A DNA stretch of 64,000 bases from Apostichopus japonicus (GCF_037975245.1 NC_092569.1:7994501-8058500); one strand, 5' to 3'; positions 45,230 to 58,526 are shown, counted from the first letter of the stretch. The notes: generated by a model from the sequence alone, not told the origin. Made by a program: numbers and translations.

Positions 45230-46270
45230 ATCCAAGGTTGATTATGGGTAAAAACCTGCCAACTTATGCTAATTTTTGCAACAACTTCTAGTCACTAAGT
45301 CTGACATGGCTGGTATATTAGGACAAGTTGTGAATGAAGTAGGGGCACATTTTCCTAAATAATCTTGTTATGATCTAATGTCACCAAAGGTCATTTATGG
45401 GTCAAAATATATATATTTTTTTCAATTACTTGTGAAACTACCATTGACAGGGTCCAACATGGTTGATATTTTGGGACTAGTTGTGAATGCGGTAAGGGAT
45501 CTCTTCCAAACATAACGGTAATATGATCCAAGGTCAACAAAGGTCAATTAGAGGTCAAAAAGTAGTATTTTTGCAATAACTTGAAAACCAAATGTCCATC
45601 AAGGTTGGAATTTTAGGACAGAGTGCACATCATCAAGGGGAACATTTTGATAAAGACCATTAGGTCATCCAAGGTTGATTATGTGCAAAAAAACTGCAAA
45701 ATTATGCTACGTTTTGCAACAACTTCTAGTCACAAAGTTTGACATGGCTGATATATTGGGACAAGTTGTGAATGAAGTAGGGGCATGTTTCCAAAATATC
45801 TGTGATGTGATCCAAGGTCACCAAAGGTCAATTATGGGTCAAAATGGGTTTTTTTTTGGCAATAACTTGTGAAACTACTATTAACAGGGTCTGACATGGT
45901 TGATGATTGTGGACTAGTTGTGAATGGGGTAAAGGATAGTTCCCAAACATAACAGTCATGTGATCCAAGGTCAACACAGGTCAATTAGGGGTCAAAAACT
46001 AGTATTTTTGCAATAACTTGAGAACCAAACGTCCATCAAGGTTGGGAGTTACGCTATTGTAATCCAATAGTAGACCTGCATTTGGGTGACCTTTGACATC
46101 AGGTTGACCTCCAGTGACCTGTATTAGCTTCTTTCAAGTTGATCATTTGAAGTTTTGTGGCCATATTCCTATCTAAATTGTCCATAAGTTGACTCCTCTG
46201 CAACCTAAATGTGCGAAGTTATTAGAGATCAAGGTTTGGTTTGGTTTTGTAATACTTGGTGTGTGGATTC
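45230..46270 (+). repeat. 'AAGGTCAA' repeat with internal ~438-bp duplication
   Basis: CATCCAAGGTTGATTATG, ACAACTTCTAGTCAC and GGACAAGTTGTGAATGAAGT recur at about 45225/45665, 45283/45718 and 45322/45758, a spacing of about 438 bp. The 3' part (45880-46260) matches 37350-37720. Confidence 0.8.
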
Positions 46271-46361
46271 ATAACATTGAGTACAAGAACCCTATTGTTT
46301 TTGATGGAGGTGTGTATAGCCACGTACAGTAGACTGACCTGTAATATCATGCCATAGTAAC

Positions 46362-46436
46362 AGCTAGTTCTAGTTATACTAACAAGCAGAAGTCTAGTGC
46401 ATTGAAGTCATCGAAACCTCAATGCAATTTGCATAC
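46362..46436 (+). repeat. Inverted partner of 54237-54310
   Basis: ACAAGCAGAAGTCTAGTGCA and TGAAGTCATCGAAACCTCA also occur, inverted, at 54237-54310, where they lie 3' of a tRNA-like head; this may be a headless SINE copy. Confidence 0.6.
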
Positions 46437-49099
46437 TGGTTTTTAGAGTATTCAAAATCATTCGAAGTTATGTATGTTGGAGTATAGGGTGGCAAGGAAA
46501 ACGTGGTAAATGTGACTGATTACAGGTCAATTTTGACCAAAATTGTGTAAGTTTTAGGTTATTCAGAATCATATGAATAAGCCTAGGTAAATGTCATTAA
46601 TTTCCGACTGTCCCACTCCAATTTTCCAACTATCGTCAGTTTTACCAAGTTTGGGGGGTGAGAAACCCCACCCCCCCTCTAGCGACATCCCTGCTCACAT
46701 GTCGGAATAGGACTTGACTTAAAGTAACAAAATAAATATTCCCAGACGCTTGATAAAAAATGCCCAAGGGCCATTCTCGGTCACACGTGTGACAGAAAAA
46801 TTATGCTAATTAGCACACATTATTAACGAAGAATTGAAGATCAGGAACCTCTGCTTTAGGAATGATATAAATTAACCCATGTATAACTGCCTCCATGTTG
46901 ATAACTGAAATATTATTTCTAGATACTCATGTAGAACAAACAAATACACAGTTAAAAACTACAAATTTTGGCTAAAACTTACTATAATGCAAATTTATGC
47001 AAATTAGTATGTTATGGTTGTAATTTTAATGGAAAAAAAAAATGAAATAGAAAACTTGAGGTATCCCTCTAAAAGAAAAAATATAACATTTGGTCCTGAT
47101 GAACACTAAAGTTTTGTCATGCCAGTTTCATTTTCCAGAGAATGGCCCTGAACAGGAATAACCACGAAATTGAGGTAGGCCCTGCGTACTGTATCATTGT
47201 ATACATCTGGGCTGGGAGCTAGGCTAGGCTTGTGCTCCTTTTGCTATTGCTCTGCTATGAGAAGTTGCATTGTTTCAATTTTTTATTTTCCTTGAGGGGT
47301 GATCTCCCTACAAATTCATGCCTAGGCTACCGAATTATGAACCAAACACATACGATATCGCAGACTTCCATACTAATAATGCTTACTAGGCTGATATAAG
47401 TAGAAAAGCATAAATCAAACTTCATTAAAAGGTTGGGTCTAGGCTAGGCTACAGTACGTACAGCAGCCTGTACTACAGTAATACTAGCCTAGCCTATGCC
47501 TCTCAATGTATTATTAATATTATAGTATTACTGCCTTAGTTTGTTGGCCTAGCTACACTTAAGTAGGCCTAGCATCAGTCTTTTGAACAATATAACAAGG
47601 AAGCCTACAGTAGACCAAACACTTCTGCCGGTAAACAGTATACTGTAGCCTAAATATGTAACGTTAGCAAAATTTGCTGCCTACCATCTTGTATGATCTG
47701 CCAGTAAATGTTCTGCGAGGGTAGCATTGGTCATTTTGTCGATCCCCAATCTTTATTCCAGTAGATCATTTTTGGAGACCCAGTCCATGTAGCACCAGCT
47801 CAAGTACACTTCGCTTATTGCTTTTGGCATCAGGACCTACCATAAAGCATTTAGTGCCTGGATATGGCCGTTCCTTCGCAGAACCCTCAGACATGCTTAT
47901 GATATGCTGAATATCATTATGACCGTCCGACATATGTGATCAACTGAGGATCGATCGCGAATTAAAGACAGCCAGGCCAACCAAAATTTACGATGATATC
48001 AATGTAACTAGCAGTACTATGCTCTTTGCAGGTATTGTTTTGATACTAATTCACAATCACAATGTACACAGCGTGGCGGCCGCAATATACAGTTAACACT
48101 GCATGAAACTGTGCTATACAATACATACAATGATACGCAGAATATATACTGTACAGTGGGAGTACATTACAAATACTGTATCACGTGACCAAATCAGAAA
48201 GTGGAGTAACGGTGAACCATCAAAACCTATCAAATTGGCCCGCCCTCTAAAAAGTTCCTAGCTGAGAGAATACCTTTAAACAAGGCATATTCAACAACAA
48301 CAGCATATTTCAAAGACCATACCAAGCAAATATAAAACAACTTTAAATTCATTGTAAAATTTTACCAGCACCCACATTAACTGACCTTAATTGCCTTGGA
48401 TTGACTCAACCCAAACTTATTTTCATGTAGTTTTAAATTTGATGAAGAATATAGGTGATGCTTGTTACACAAGGTGACATTGTAAATTTATACATGTGTG
48501 CAAAAGGAATAGGTCATATCTAAGTCGCAGGCCAATTACAAAAATCAGCTTTAACTTGGTTAACTACTCTTACACACTAAAAGTGTTTATCTTGCTGTTT
48601 ACAGTTAGTATTAGTAATACAACCATCCCAGACCCTACAGTTGGACTGTGCAATGTACAGCAGTCTATAAGAGATACTATTATTGTATTTATTATTACTA
48701 GCCATTGCCTAGGATCTAGAGTAAACTAAAGTCTTGGCCCTGAAATTGTGAAAACACTGCTCAAAAAGAGAAAAGAGTTGAGCCTTTTACTGCGACCACA
48801 ATATATGCAAGGATTTTGTGGAATGCTTACTTTTTTACGTTGACGAATACAATAACCCTATTTGTTGCTGTGACAAATTATACACAGAATGAACATGCAG
48901 CCAACAGTATTTGTTTTAGCATAGGCTATTGCTTACCCTTAACATTTTTAGTCTACGTTTGACTAGAGCTGTGAACAATATTGTACAACATAGGCCTAGG
49001 CTAGTTGGGAACGACTGTTTCCTATTACGTAGGAACTCGAATAACTCATTTTCCCGTCAAAGAGAGCATTAATTTTCAATGGAATATTTTGAGAATCAT
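46437..49099. other. Non-coding stretch
   Basis: A C-rich MITE-like end at about 46650-46695 (GAAACCCCACCCCCCCT... GACATCCCTG) lacks a partner. TAGGCTAGGC/AGGCCTAG words are frequent between 47200 and 49000. No recognisable gene; a 55-codon minus-strand frame at 47766-47933 is unsupported. Confidence 0.35.
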
Positions 49100-49430
49100 T
49101 AATATGGCAAACAACTTACCAACTGCTTGTCTACGTTTTGATTTAGTCCTTGAGATTATGGATACGTCCGTAAACTTCATGTAGCAGATGATACCCGCAC
49201 GTTGTTGTGTCGAAGTTGAGATCTGCATGGACAGTCTAAATGGTCTTGGCAAAATGCCCTAGTTCTTCACATAAATCCTTCTATTCCTTCGCATCTCTAA
49301 TGACTTTATCTTTAGAGATATTAGTAAATGCAGTCACTTTGGCTGACCCTGTCTTTGAAACATGGTTAACACATTCTAATTTCTTTTCAGGGGCTCGCTG
49401 CATAACTTGTTGACGCCATGTTCAGATGTT
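49100..49430 (-). pseudogene. Possible second relic of a zinc-finger-like multicopy family
   Basis: The minus strand in one frame reads APEKKLECVNHVSKTG, then KVTAFTNISKDKVIRDAKE, stop, KDLCEELGHFAKTI, stop, VHADLNFDTTTCGYHLL and GRIHNLKD. The stops fall where Trp is expected (TGG changed). The C..CGYH....GRI pattern resembles the N-terminal GYH-CY-RF region of multicopy invertebrate proteins distantly like the relic at 0.9-2.0 kb. Weak identification. Confidence 0.3.
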
Positions 49431-49492
49431 GCCAGATGTTCAAAAATATTGCACAAACCTGTTTCGTTGTGTTTAGTTACTCGTTACTAGTG

Positions 49493-49620
49493 TTCGACCC
49501 ATGATCGGTTAGATAATCGGCATGGAGCCGATTATCAAACAATCGGTAAATAATTGGCATTGACAAAATCCATTGCGCTATCGGTCATTTAGAACCGATT
49601 ATTACGTTACATATTTTAAA
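49493..49620 (+). mobile_element. hAT-like terminus with CGATTATCGG-type palindromes
   Basis: Begins TAGTGTTCGACC and is followed by ATCGGTTAGATAATCGG, GAGCCGATTATC and AATCGG repeats. This layout (TAGnG start, then repeated short palindromes) matches the ends at 56816, 60157 and 63892. No opposite end was found, so the extent is unknown. Confidence 0.55.
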
Positions 49621-51299
49621 GGATTGTATTTTCCCCCACTTTTGATTCACCACAACCAAAACGGAGAAGAATGTAGATCATTCCATTCAACGCTATTCAT
49701 AGCCGGGGAAGGTGCACTAATCTACCATGTAACGGTATCCCCAGTCCCTCACGCCAGTTTGTACTCCTGCTGTTATACTATCCAGGTTTGGCAGTTAACA
49801 TCATACAGTATACCTGCTATAAGCTTAGGGGGACGACATAATTATTATTTTTCACTTCGCTTCTTGAATCTAACAAAACCTCCTCTTACCATGTTTAACG
49901 ATTGATAAGAAAGATTAAATGTCTCGACTAAACATAAAAACAAAGTAAATATAATTTTGAACCACTTTGCCTTTTCACCGTAGGTGAAAACTGGAAAGTC
50001 AAAACAATAACATTAGGCTTTGTTCATTGTGAGTTCTACGTACATTACTAACACCTAAAACCGCTGCCTACTATGCCTAAATACTCAGAGTGAAGTGATG
50101 TTTCAAAACTCTGTGGCCAATTCCATTTGCCCATTCCACCTGGAAGCAATGCTTGCAATTAGGGGCATGTGTTTCAAGCATTCATACTTTGTAAGACCTT
50201 TTGTTTAATTAGCACGCCTCGCTCGAGAACAAAACGTTTTGGCATTTACTGTTGGATGCGCTCTAAACACCTTGCATATTATGCTAATTAATCTACAACT
50301 GGTGAAAATAACCCTATACATTTCATTTTAACCATCACAGGCTAGTCTGGCTGGAGAACTATTGAGAATTCATAACTGTTCAGTTTGAAAATGCGCCCAA
50401 GATTTTACAAATGTCACAAAACGATGAATCAAGGCGCCAAATACTCCTAGTTGTTTGGCCAGATTCCTCAGCAGTTCTACTGTATTACAGTATTTTGTGA
50501 TTAGGTAAACATTCTTACTTATATTTTTGCAAGCAAGTCTGATTTCCAGCGACGTGCGACAAAGTCAATGGGACTTTAGTGTGTGATTTCTCCCACATGT
50601 AGTTAAAGGGTGTGAAGACTCGCGCACAAAGAAATGTCTCATGTCAGTTATCTGACCTAGTTTCTGATGAGGTGTAACAGAAGTCTTAGACACCACCATC
50701 GATCCCAGAAAATACACACACAGCTTGCTACCGTTGGTAATTAGACACTAGGTATCTCGTTTTATTACTGTCTGCATTTTGAAGAGACAAGGAGAAAACT
50801 TCACTTGCAAGCATCGGAAAGTTAACTTTTTCAGAGTGCGGCACACGGTTTGAGGCGAGTCATCAATGCCTTTAAGTCACATGCCTGAGTGAGTGCATAC
50901 AGTCTGAACAATCTTACCAGAACAAAAAGTCTGTCATCCATCCTTCATGTTTGTGAGTTGTTAGTTCCAACTTTTATGTTTCTGAGTCCCAAGACTTGAT
51001 GTGACCATCTGAAAACAATATTTGTAATGATAATATACAATTACTACAAAATAAGGTGAACATTGGATTCTCACAATTTGCATTTCAAATCTTTCTGAGC
51101 AAAGTTTGGAAATCTATTTATCTTTTCCAACATTACACAGTGAAGGACTATGTTGTGATACCTGGATATCAACATGAAATATTCAATATGTGTATTTCAA
51201 CTTGTGACAGATTCTGTCTAAAATTTGCAACCATCCATTAAATATAGAAACTATGCAGTGAAGTGAAATTTTGTTGTTTGCACCCTATGAATATTTATA
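49621..51299. other. Non-coding stretch
   Basis: No gene or complete element recognised. Confidence 0.35.
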
Positions 51300-52620
51300 T
51301 GTGTTACGTAATAGTAAGTTTGTAGCGTTAGTTTGTGCACATAGCTTTTGCACATGTTTTTGTTCAGTTCTGTATGCGCCGTGTTAATGGCCACAGGTGT
51401 CTCTGCAGAGCTCCGGGGTTCGCCTTGTTATCCCTTTCGTATTTTGTTAATTTTTATTACTCTAGATAGTTAGTTACCCAGAGTTACTCATATCTGGACT
51501 GTCTGAAGGTCAGTAAGGAGATGTCCCCCTTCTTAGAGGCAGGATGCCTCCAGTTTTAATGGTTATCGGCTTCTGGCTCGAAGCCACTGGTTTTCCAAGA
51601 TGGCGGTCCTACCACATATAGCAAGCTGGCGAGAGATGGAGTTTTCGATGTCCGCGTTCTGCGTAGAGAGTTATCCTTTTCTGCGAGCGAGCTCTACACA
51701 TTTTAGTAAGATATTAATATTGTTTTTAAGTGCTGTACATACCCCATTGTTACTAATTAATTGAATTGTAGTTTTAAGTGTTTGGCTAGGCTGTACTTTA
51801 CTGTATAAAGTACATGTTACGTTGTGCTTTTGGACCTTGGTCCTACGGGTTCGTAGCGTGTCTTGTGTATCGTTAAGCATGTGGGTGCTAGTATTGCGTA
51901 CTTTTATACTGTAGTGTTACAGTACCGGTTAAGTTGGGTTTTAGTTTACAAAAAGTTATTGACAGTTAAGTGTATTGCATTGTACTGATTATTGAAAGTT
52001 AATTATTGTACTGCTCGTGGTGTAAAGAGCGTATTCATATTTTGTATTCTGAACATTATTTGTTACTGTTGTTTAAAAGTTATTGTCTCAGAGATTGTCC
52101 TTGAATCTTTGCCATTCTGGACAGCTATAGAGTGACAAGACTCTTGAGAGTTTGTCGGTTCAGGAGGTGAAATTCCTGCTGTCTAGGAACAGTATGGTGA
52201 AAATCCTATAATGGTTGCAGCTGGCATAGGTTGCCCTGAACATTATGAAGATGCTAAAAGTCCTCGCCTGTTGGCAAACGTATTGTATTTCCATTTGCAG
52301 ATTATTTCATTATGTTCATTATACATTTTGTGCAGTATTATATGGGTGCTTTGTTGTATTAATATTATTCCTCTGTGCATTGTCGTTGTTGAAGTTAGTT
52401 TCACTGAATATCCTTTGGAATATTTGAGTAAAGGTTTTCCCCGAGTTAGGATAGTTTTAAATAGGTTAAAGAGTTTATTAAGCCATTTATAAGTTAATTC
52501 ATTAAGCCATATATTGTCGTGTGTCTGATATTCATATGTATATTATCATTTTGTAAGAGTTATTTTGTTAGAGTTTGTAATAAATTGTCAGCCGTGGCAT
52601 ATCAATTCCTTTCTTTCTAA
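51300..52620 (+). repeat. Possible solo LTR or processed 3' sequence
   Basis: Starts TGTTACGTAATAG, contains CCAAGATGGCGG, many stops, and ends after an AATAAA (about 52580). The start and GATGGCGG motif resemble 3955-4515. No second LTR, primer-binding site or duplication is visible, so this is tentative. Confidence 0.25.
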
Positions 52621-54236
52621 AATGCACACTAAACATCTTTCAAAATAGCCCTCTTACTGACCAACGCGTATGACTCATCACCTTGACCGAAAATCCTGTG
52701 GCTCTGTGCGAGCAAGTTGGTTGGACTATTCCATTCATCGGGGGGGTCTTAAACGATGTTTCTATAATTAGGATTGCATTTGATAAATTAATTGGTACTT
52801 TCTTGCTTCAACATTTAATGATGCATATTCTACGGTCATTTTCTTTGAAATAATATTAAGTTCAATAAAATATGACGTTTTGAAAGCGAATCTCGGCTGT
52901 GACGTTGTAGGTGAACACTGTGCATTGCGTGGCTGTACCCTATTGCAGAGTACAGGATACACATATTACGTAACGGCGTGCCCACCGAAGAAAGCGAAAC
53001 TTGTATTTTTCTTAGAAGACATTCGATTGGATTGTACTTGGTCCGATTGAAGATAGTGACCAATGAAAATGAATTTAACATCAATTTAAAGTTAAGAAAA
53101 AATCCTTTCCAAAACCGTTTGAACTAAATTTGTCAATGAATATTCAAGAGGATGGTTAAGCAAACAAAGTACGGCTATCAAATGGTGATTTTCTTCAGTA
53201 TTTACTGTGTGTTTTCAATGAGGGTTTTGAGTTCGATATTTATTAACCTTGCATCGTAAATCATCCAAGTCCGGTGGAATTTTAAACTGTATTGTTAAGA
53301 AAATAACAGAACTTGAGAGACGACACATTTCTCTGTTTAGTGCCGTTTGAACTAAGTTTTTTCGGTATAAACTTTTCGCGTTATGGCTGTAGGAAAATGG
53401 TCTATATGGTAAAGTCATAGGCCTAAAACTGTGGCGGTCGAACTCAGTTCGCGTGCCGCACAGGGAATGGCGCTAAGGAATTGATATGCTACAGCTTGCA
53501 CCAGTTGCAGTTTAGGAACCAGGTCTTTGTGTATGGTGAGCCCCCAACCTTAATGTCCAAACCTACAAACCTGAATTATTTCACCATAACAATGCAAAAA
53601 TGTAGGCTAGGTTACAGATTACAAAGGTTGTGTAATCACACTAACAAGTAACAGGGTACTCATGACACAGTTTGTTATTAACAGATTTGGAAAGCCTAAG
53701 CCTGCTACGGTAACCTTCACACAATACATCAATAGGCTACATAATACCTGTAATAGTATCATTAAGGTATAAATAATATTTGAATAGAGCAGGGTATAAC
53801 TATATGCTATACTAGGCCTAACTTGGGATACAACAGGCCTAACATAGGGCTAATGCATTGGCAGTAACGTTATCAATGTTGGCCTTGACATTGCTCAGGT
53901 CAAGTAGCACAGGCTACAAAGTTATAACCTTCGAAACCAACTAGTATTTCTCTTTGTTGAGCCTGGATAGTAGCCCAACACAGTTACAGGCTGGTGGTGT
54001 GTTCCCCTTATCACAAAGTGTTCTTCCAAAGCCATCTTCAAGAAAAATATGAGACTGAAGAATGTGGATGTTTTAGAAGTTGGAATTCGCTACTGCATTT
54101 CCAGGCAACTTTAAATAGAGGGCGCTCATTGAATAAGAATACGTGCAACACTGTACATACCAGCAGCTGTAGTAACATTACATTTTACTTTTTGTGATAT
54201 CTAAATAGGGCAGGATCATGATACCAAAGAAACTAG
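52621..54236. other. Non-coding stretch
   Basis: No gene recognised. Several short frames match nothing known. Confidence 0.35.
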
Positions 54237-54553
54237 AATGCAAAGTGTACTGAGGTTTCGATGACTTCATTGCACTAGACTTCTGCTTGTTAACCAGAAA
54301 TAGCTGTTACAATATGTATGTATAGATATGTATGCATTTAAGATACTCCTGCAAGCAGGAACTCGCAAAGAGGCAATCATTGGCTTATCAAAGCCCCAAG
54401 CTGACGGAAGTCAGTTTCTTAGATTCATATTTAACGTCCATGATTATGAATTGTCAACAACTCTGTAACTGGACTACATACATTAATCTTGGAGTGACTT
54501 GAACTCGGGACCTTATGATTGAAAGGCAACAGCGTTAACCACTGAGCTAACAC
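54237..54553 (-). mobile_element. SINE candidate with tRNA-like head
   Basis: On the minus strand the head (54553 to about 54483) reads GGAGTGTTAGCTCAGTGG with an A box and GGTCCCGAGTTCAAGTC with a B box, closing with ACTCC against GGAGT. The acceptor stem pairs at 6 of 7, but the anticodon loop looks one base too long, so it is unlikely to be a functional tRNA. The body continues to about 54237, whose last 74 bp recur at 46362-46436. Confidence 0.55.
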
Positions 54554-55499
54554 TCCTAAAATGACCCAAACCACTATTTTGATGTTCAATTGCACTGTGG
54601 CATGATACAACCAGGTCTGTCTACTGAACGTGTCAATACACACCTCGAACGAAAACATTAGGGTCTATTTCTCAGTATGATGCATCCACACACCAAGTGT
54701 GAGAAGTATCTACGAATCCCATCGTTAGCTATCATGTAAAAGGGTTTTCAGAGTTTGATCTCTAGTGACCTCAAATGATATTTGTCATCATAAGCAACAG
54801 GATTCCTGTACTCTTTATGACAATTTCATATATAATGTATGGAAAGTATCCATGATTTCTATCATCAGAAATCATGTTTTAATGGCTGTCAGGCCTCAAA
54901 ACTTATTTTGAAAGAACTCGCTATTTGGCGACGGTGACTAACAAGCTACTCGCCAAAACACAAGATTCACTCGCCACTTTGACCATTGTTCAAGTCTCCA
55001 CAGTGCAGATCTACAACATCAATACTTTCTATAAACAAAGGTTAGTCACTTAGGCAGATAATTTGTGCTACGTTGGAAAAATATGTTTCTGTGCAGTATG
55101 AAATTTAAACTTTTTGCCACCAAAAGTAAGTGATGTACAAAGTAAAACATGCCGTAGAATCATAAATATGCAGCTATGCCTACTGTAGTTCCTCAAACAA
55201 TTAAACATAAAATATCTGCAAAAAATACCTAAGAAGACAGTTTGGTTTCTGTTACATAGGTCTCCTCTAGTACTAGGTATATACTATACAGTAGCTAGGT
55301 GCGGCGAGTCCTAAGACTGTACATTACCTCACTGCTACTTTGAACCGCTACTCGATTAGTGCAAATTACATTTTCCCAATTATTTATATTGTATTTTAGC
55401 TGCAGATTGGTGTAGAAAATGACGCCATTACTCCATTACATTACCTAAATCAAAAGGATCAATTACTTAATGAAAATCTAAGGGTTGAAAGAGCATCTA
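54554..55499. other. Non-coding stretch
   Basis: Contains CTCGCCA/TGGCGA words near 54915-54975 (possible decayed element end). No gene recognised. Confidence 0.35.
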
Positions 55500-55744
55500 A
55501 CTTACACTTGCAACTGGGTTGAGTGAAAATCTTTGCCAAGAAACTATCAGCAATAACAGCAAACTTGTCTCAAAATTCCTTAATTGTTGTATAGTTTGCA
55601 AATTATGACTGATAGCATGTAGCAAATGCCTTAAGAAATAATTCAGGAGCTGTTTGGCCACCTTAAGTGTATTAGTATTCTGACACGAAAAGATTACCTT
55701 CACATTTTTGTGTAAAGAACCCAATTGTACCCTACTCAGATTGG

Positions 55745-56815
55745 TATGAACAATGTTTATAATAATAATAAAAGATAAACTTATAAAGCCCCATAATCTA
55801 CAGAGTATATTCGATGTCGCTGTACAATAATTATGAAACAGCAAGATTGAAATAATAAGTCTTAAGTTGTGACTTAAACTGAGAGAGAGAAGGAGACATC
55901 CTGACAGACACAGGTAAATCATTCCACAAGACAGGACCAGCTGACAAGAATGCACGTCACCATAGGTTTTCAGCCTAGTTCTAGGTACAATGAGAGACAT
56001 GTTATTGCCAGATCTTAGTTGATAACGAGTGTTGACAGAAAAGGAATAAGCTTGGCTAGATAAGAAGGAGCCAAGCCATGTATGCATTTGTAAACAGTAA
56101 TATTTAAATTTTATCCTATACTCGACAGGTAACCAGTGCAAGGAACGCAATATACTGCGAGAGGGGGTGCCAAACTCTGGCAGCACTGTTTTGCAAATGC
56201 TGGAGTTTATGAACTAAATTACATGAAATACCATAAACTATTGCAATAATCTAGACGACTGTGTATAAACGCAAGTACCAGAATACTCATAGATTTGGAT
56301 GACATGTGCTTTCTAATTTTCTTAAGAATGAAAATATAATAGTAGCCAATTTTGCAAATATTGGTAACATGTTGTTCCATTTTCATATGTGTGTCGAATA
56401 TGACGCCAAGGTTACAAACCTGGATGGAAGAAGCTATAGAAGTATCGCCTCCATTAATTGAACTGTTTTCAATTTTCATAAGTTGGACAGGGGTACCAAA
56501 AATGATCAATTCAGTTTTGGAGTCATTAAGTTTTAATTTATGTGCTACCATCCAATCACTAATGTCAGAGATACAGTTCTCCATAAGGCTGAAGGCATCA
56601 GCCTCAGTGGTATTGTTTTACAAGGTTTGAAGCTATAAACCAACTGAGTATCATTAGCATATGCAAATCCTATGTCAAAATAGGTAGAAATGACTTTAAA
56701 TAGCAAGGCTGTATATAGAGTAAATAACAAAGGACTTAGACAGGACCCCTGGGGAACTCCATGTTCAACATGGAGCTCATCAGAATTAACACCATTCTTT
56801 TTTAGTTGTTTGTAG
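55745..56815 (-). pseudogene. CR1/L2-like LINE reverse transcriptase, 3' part
   Basis: On the minus strand: GVPQGSCLSPLLFTLYT (about 56730-56770), then FAYANDTQL, where the catalytic YADD has become YAND, then WMVAHKLKLNDSKTELIIF and HSRLDYCNSLWY (about 56225-56260). After a frame change come ILRSLHWLPVEYRIKFK and VPRTRLKTYGD, then a TTATTATTATTATA tail near 55755-55770. This C-terminal order is typical of CR1/L2-like LINEs. The active-site change and frameshifts indicate a dead copy. It is interrupted on its 5' side by the hAT-like element at 56816 and continues at least to 58526. Confidence 0.85.
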
Positions 56816-58518
56816 TAGGGTTGGGCGATATTTGCTTTTTAACGTCACGATTAATTGTTAAAAAATGATTGCGATATTTCAATAATTATGATAATTTTTC
56901 CTCTAACAGAATTAGCGTAAATTTCGAGCTTTGAGTGGATGGAAAAAGAGAGATATATGGAGGGGACATTCAAAGAGAACATCTGAGTTTGTTATGAACT
57001 GTCCCCTTGAAAATATATAAATAAATAACAATGGAAAATTTTATTATTTTTGCGTGTCTAGCGATAAAAAATTCATAGTCAAAATACTGACAACTTTTTG
57101 AATGTAAATTGTCACAAAACTGATGAAAATTTTAAAATGACAAGTGAGAGTAGCTATATTATGTGATAATATGAAAAGAGATTTAATCTGTCTGACAATT
57201 TTTAAAAAGTTTAACTTACAAAACTTTCGATATTATGAAACAAACAACATTCGGCAAAGCCCTGTTTCTATTCATTGTTAGGCAGTTTAAAACTGCCTAA
57301 CAATGAATAGTCTGCACTATACGTACATCAGTTTACAACCGCAGTGTTTAACCGGTAGGCTTCATGTGCTGCGAATTTTCCCAGGTACCTTACCAAACAA
57401 CTGAGCACATGCCCTGTCTAACACCTGTTTGTTAACATTTCTTGGCACGTTTCCAAGAAACGTATCATGGAGCTATAACTACTCTACACTCTAGAATTAA
57501 CAAGGTCAGTCAGTAAAGGGTCGGTAAAGTTATGTGAAATATTATCTAAGACGTTCAAGAAAAGTAGGTAAATATCCCGTAACCAGTGGCGTAGGAAAGT
57601 ACTTTTGAGTGGGGGGGCTGGAGACTGATGGCCGGCCTGGGGGAGGGCTTAAGGGGAGGGGGTGTCCCCCTCCCCTTTTGGATGGTAATACCATTTTTTA
57701 GGCCACTTGGCATGATTAACTAAATGCTAAATATTATTTCCATGTTCTTGTAGAAAACGTCAATTTTGCAAAATACAATTAGTTTTTGTTTGTTTTTGTT
57801 GTTACGCGAGATCCGTAACCGACGAAGTGGTTAGGCTATTTGCTATACACTTAACTATGGTAGGATAAAATTTGTTCCCTTTTTTTGGAAATTCTAGAAA
57901 AATACCCCCCTCCCCCCGCCGCATGACACCAGATGTGGTCTAACGGTTTATTCATAGATGGGTGTACTAGAGTGGGAGAGACTTCTCCCCCCACCATATA
58001 GTACAGCTGTTCAGTGCATATAATACCAGGGGGTTGTTCCATAACAACTCCCTGGTAGTGACGTAAAGACTTTTAATACGGACCAACCACAAGGTCAAAT
58101 ACGCTCCGCAGTCTTGTTGAATACTGTCAGAACAGAGTAATAATACAGCTCTGTGTCTTGAACGTACAAAAATATTATCGCGTAGTACTGTGGGGTTTAT
58201 ACAGAGTGGGTCACTAACATCGTTCTCATTGTGTATATGTGCAGGTAGCGAACATGTTGTAAAGGACGGGTTTTTTACGAAGTTCAAAAGTCAGTAAATG
58301 AAGTTGATAAACTTGATTTCTTTTCAACCTTCTTAACCATGGAATGCTAAAATAACATTCACACACAAAACAGAGAAAGGATAATAGCATTTTTTCCTCC
58401 ACATTTATTTTAAATTTCTTTCACAAGAAATTATCATCTTTGTTCAATCCTCAAAAAATATCGTCTTGAAAAAAATTTATCGCGATAATAATAATTTTCG
58501 ATATATCGCCCAACCTTA
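56816..58518. mobile_element. hAT-like element with TAGGGTTGGGCGATAT ends
   Basis: 1703 bp. The 8-bp flank GTTTGTAG is exactly repeated at 56808-56815 and 58519-58526. Left TAGGGTTGGGCGATAT, right complement TAAGGTTGGGCGATAT, followed on both sides by ATTGCGATA/TTATCGCGATAA-type words. Interior 57040-57570 and 57700-57960 match the interior of the element at 60157. A copy of the left part of element G sits at 57584-57690. No transposase. Confidence 0.92.
57584..57690 (+). repeat. Partial element G inside the hAT-like element
   Basis: CAGTGGCGTAGGAAAGTACT through CTGATGGCCGGCCTGGGGGA matches 38513-38615. By comparison with 61440-61550 it replaces about 120 bp of the normal interior, so the insertion was accompanied by a deletion, and the right end is missing. 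Confidence 0.75.
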
Positions 58519-58526
58519 GTTTGTAG

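Noticed and set aside
47766-47933. 55-codon minus-strand frame starting MSDGHNDIQ
   Set aside because: Protein-like composition but no splice sites, family match or neighbours; below the level I can support.
54483-54553. Functional tRNA gene
   Set aside because: A and B boxes and acceptor stem are present, but the anticodon arm does not fold with a 7-base loop and the 3' sequence recurs elsewhere, so a SINE head is more likely.
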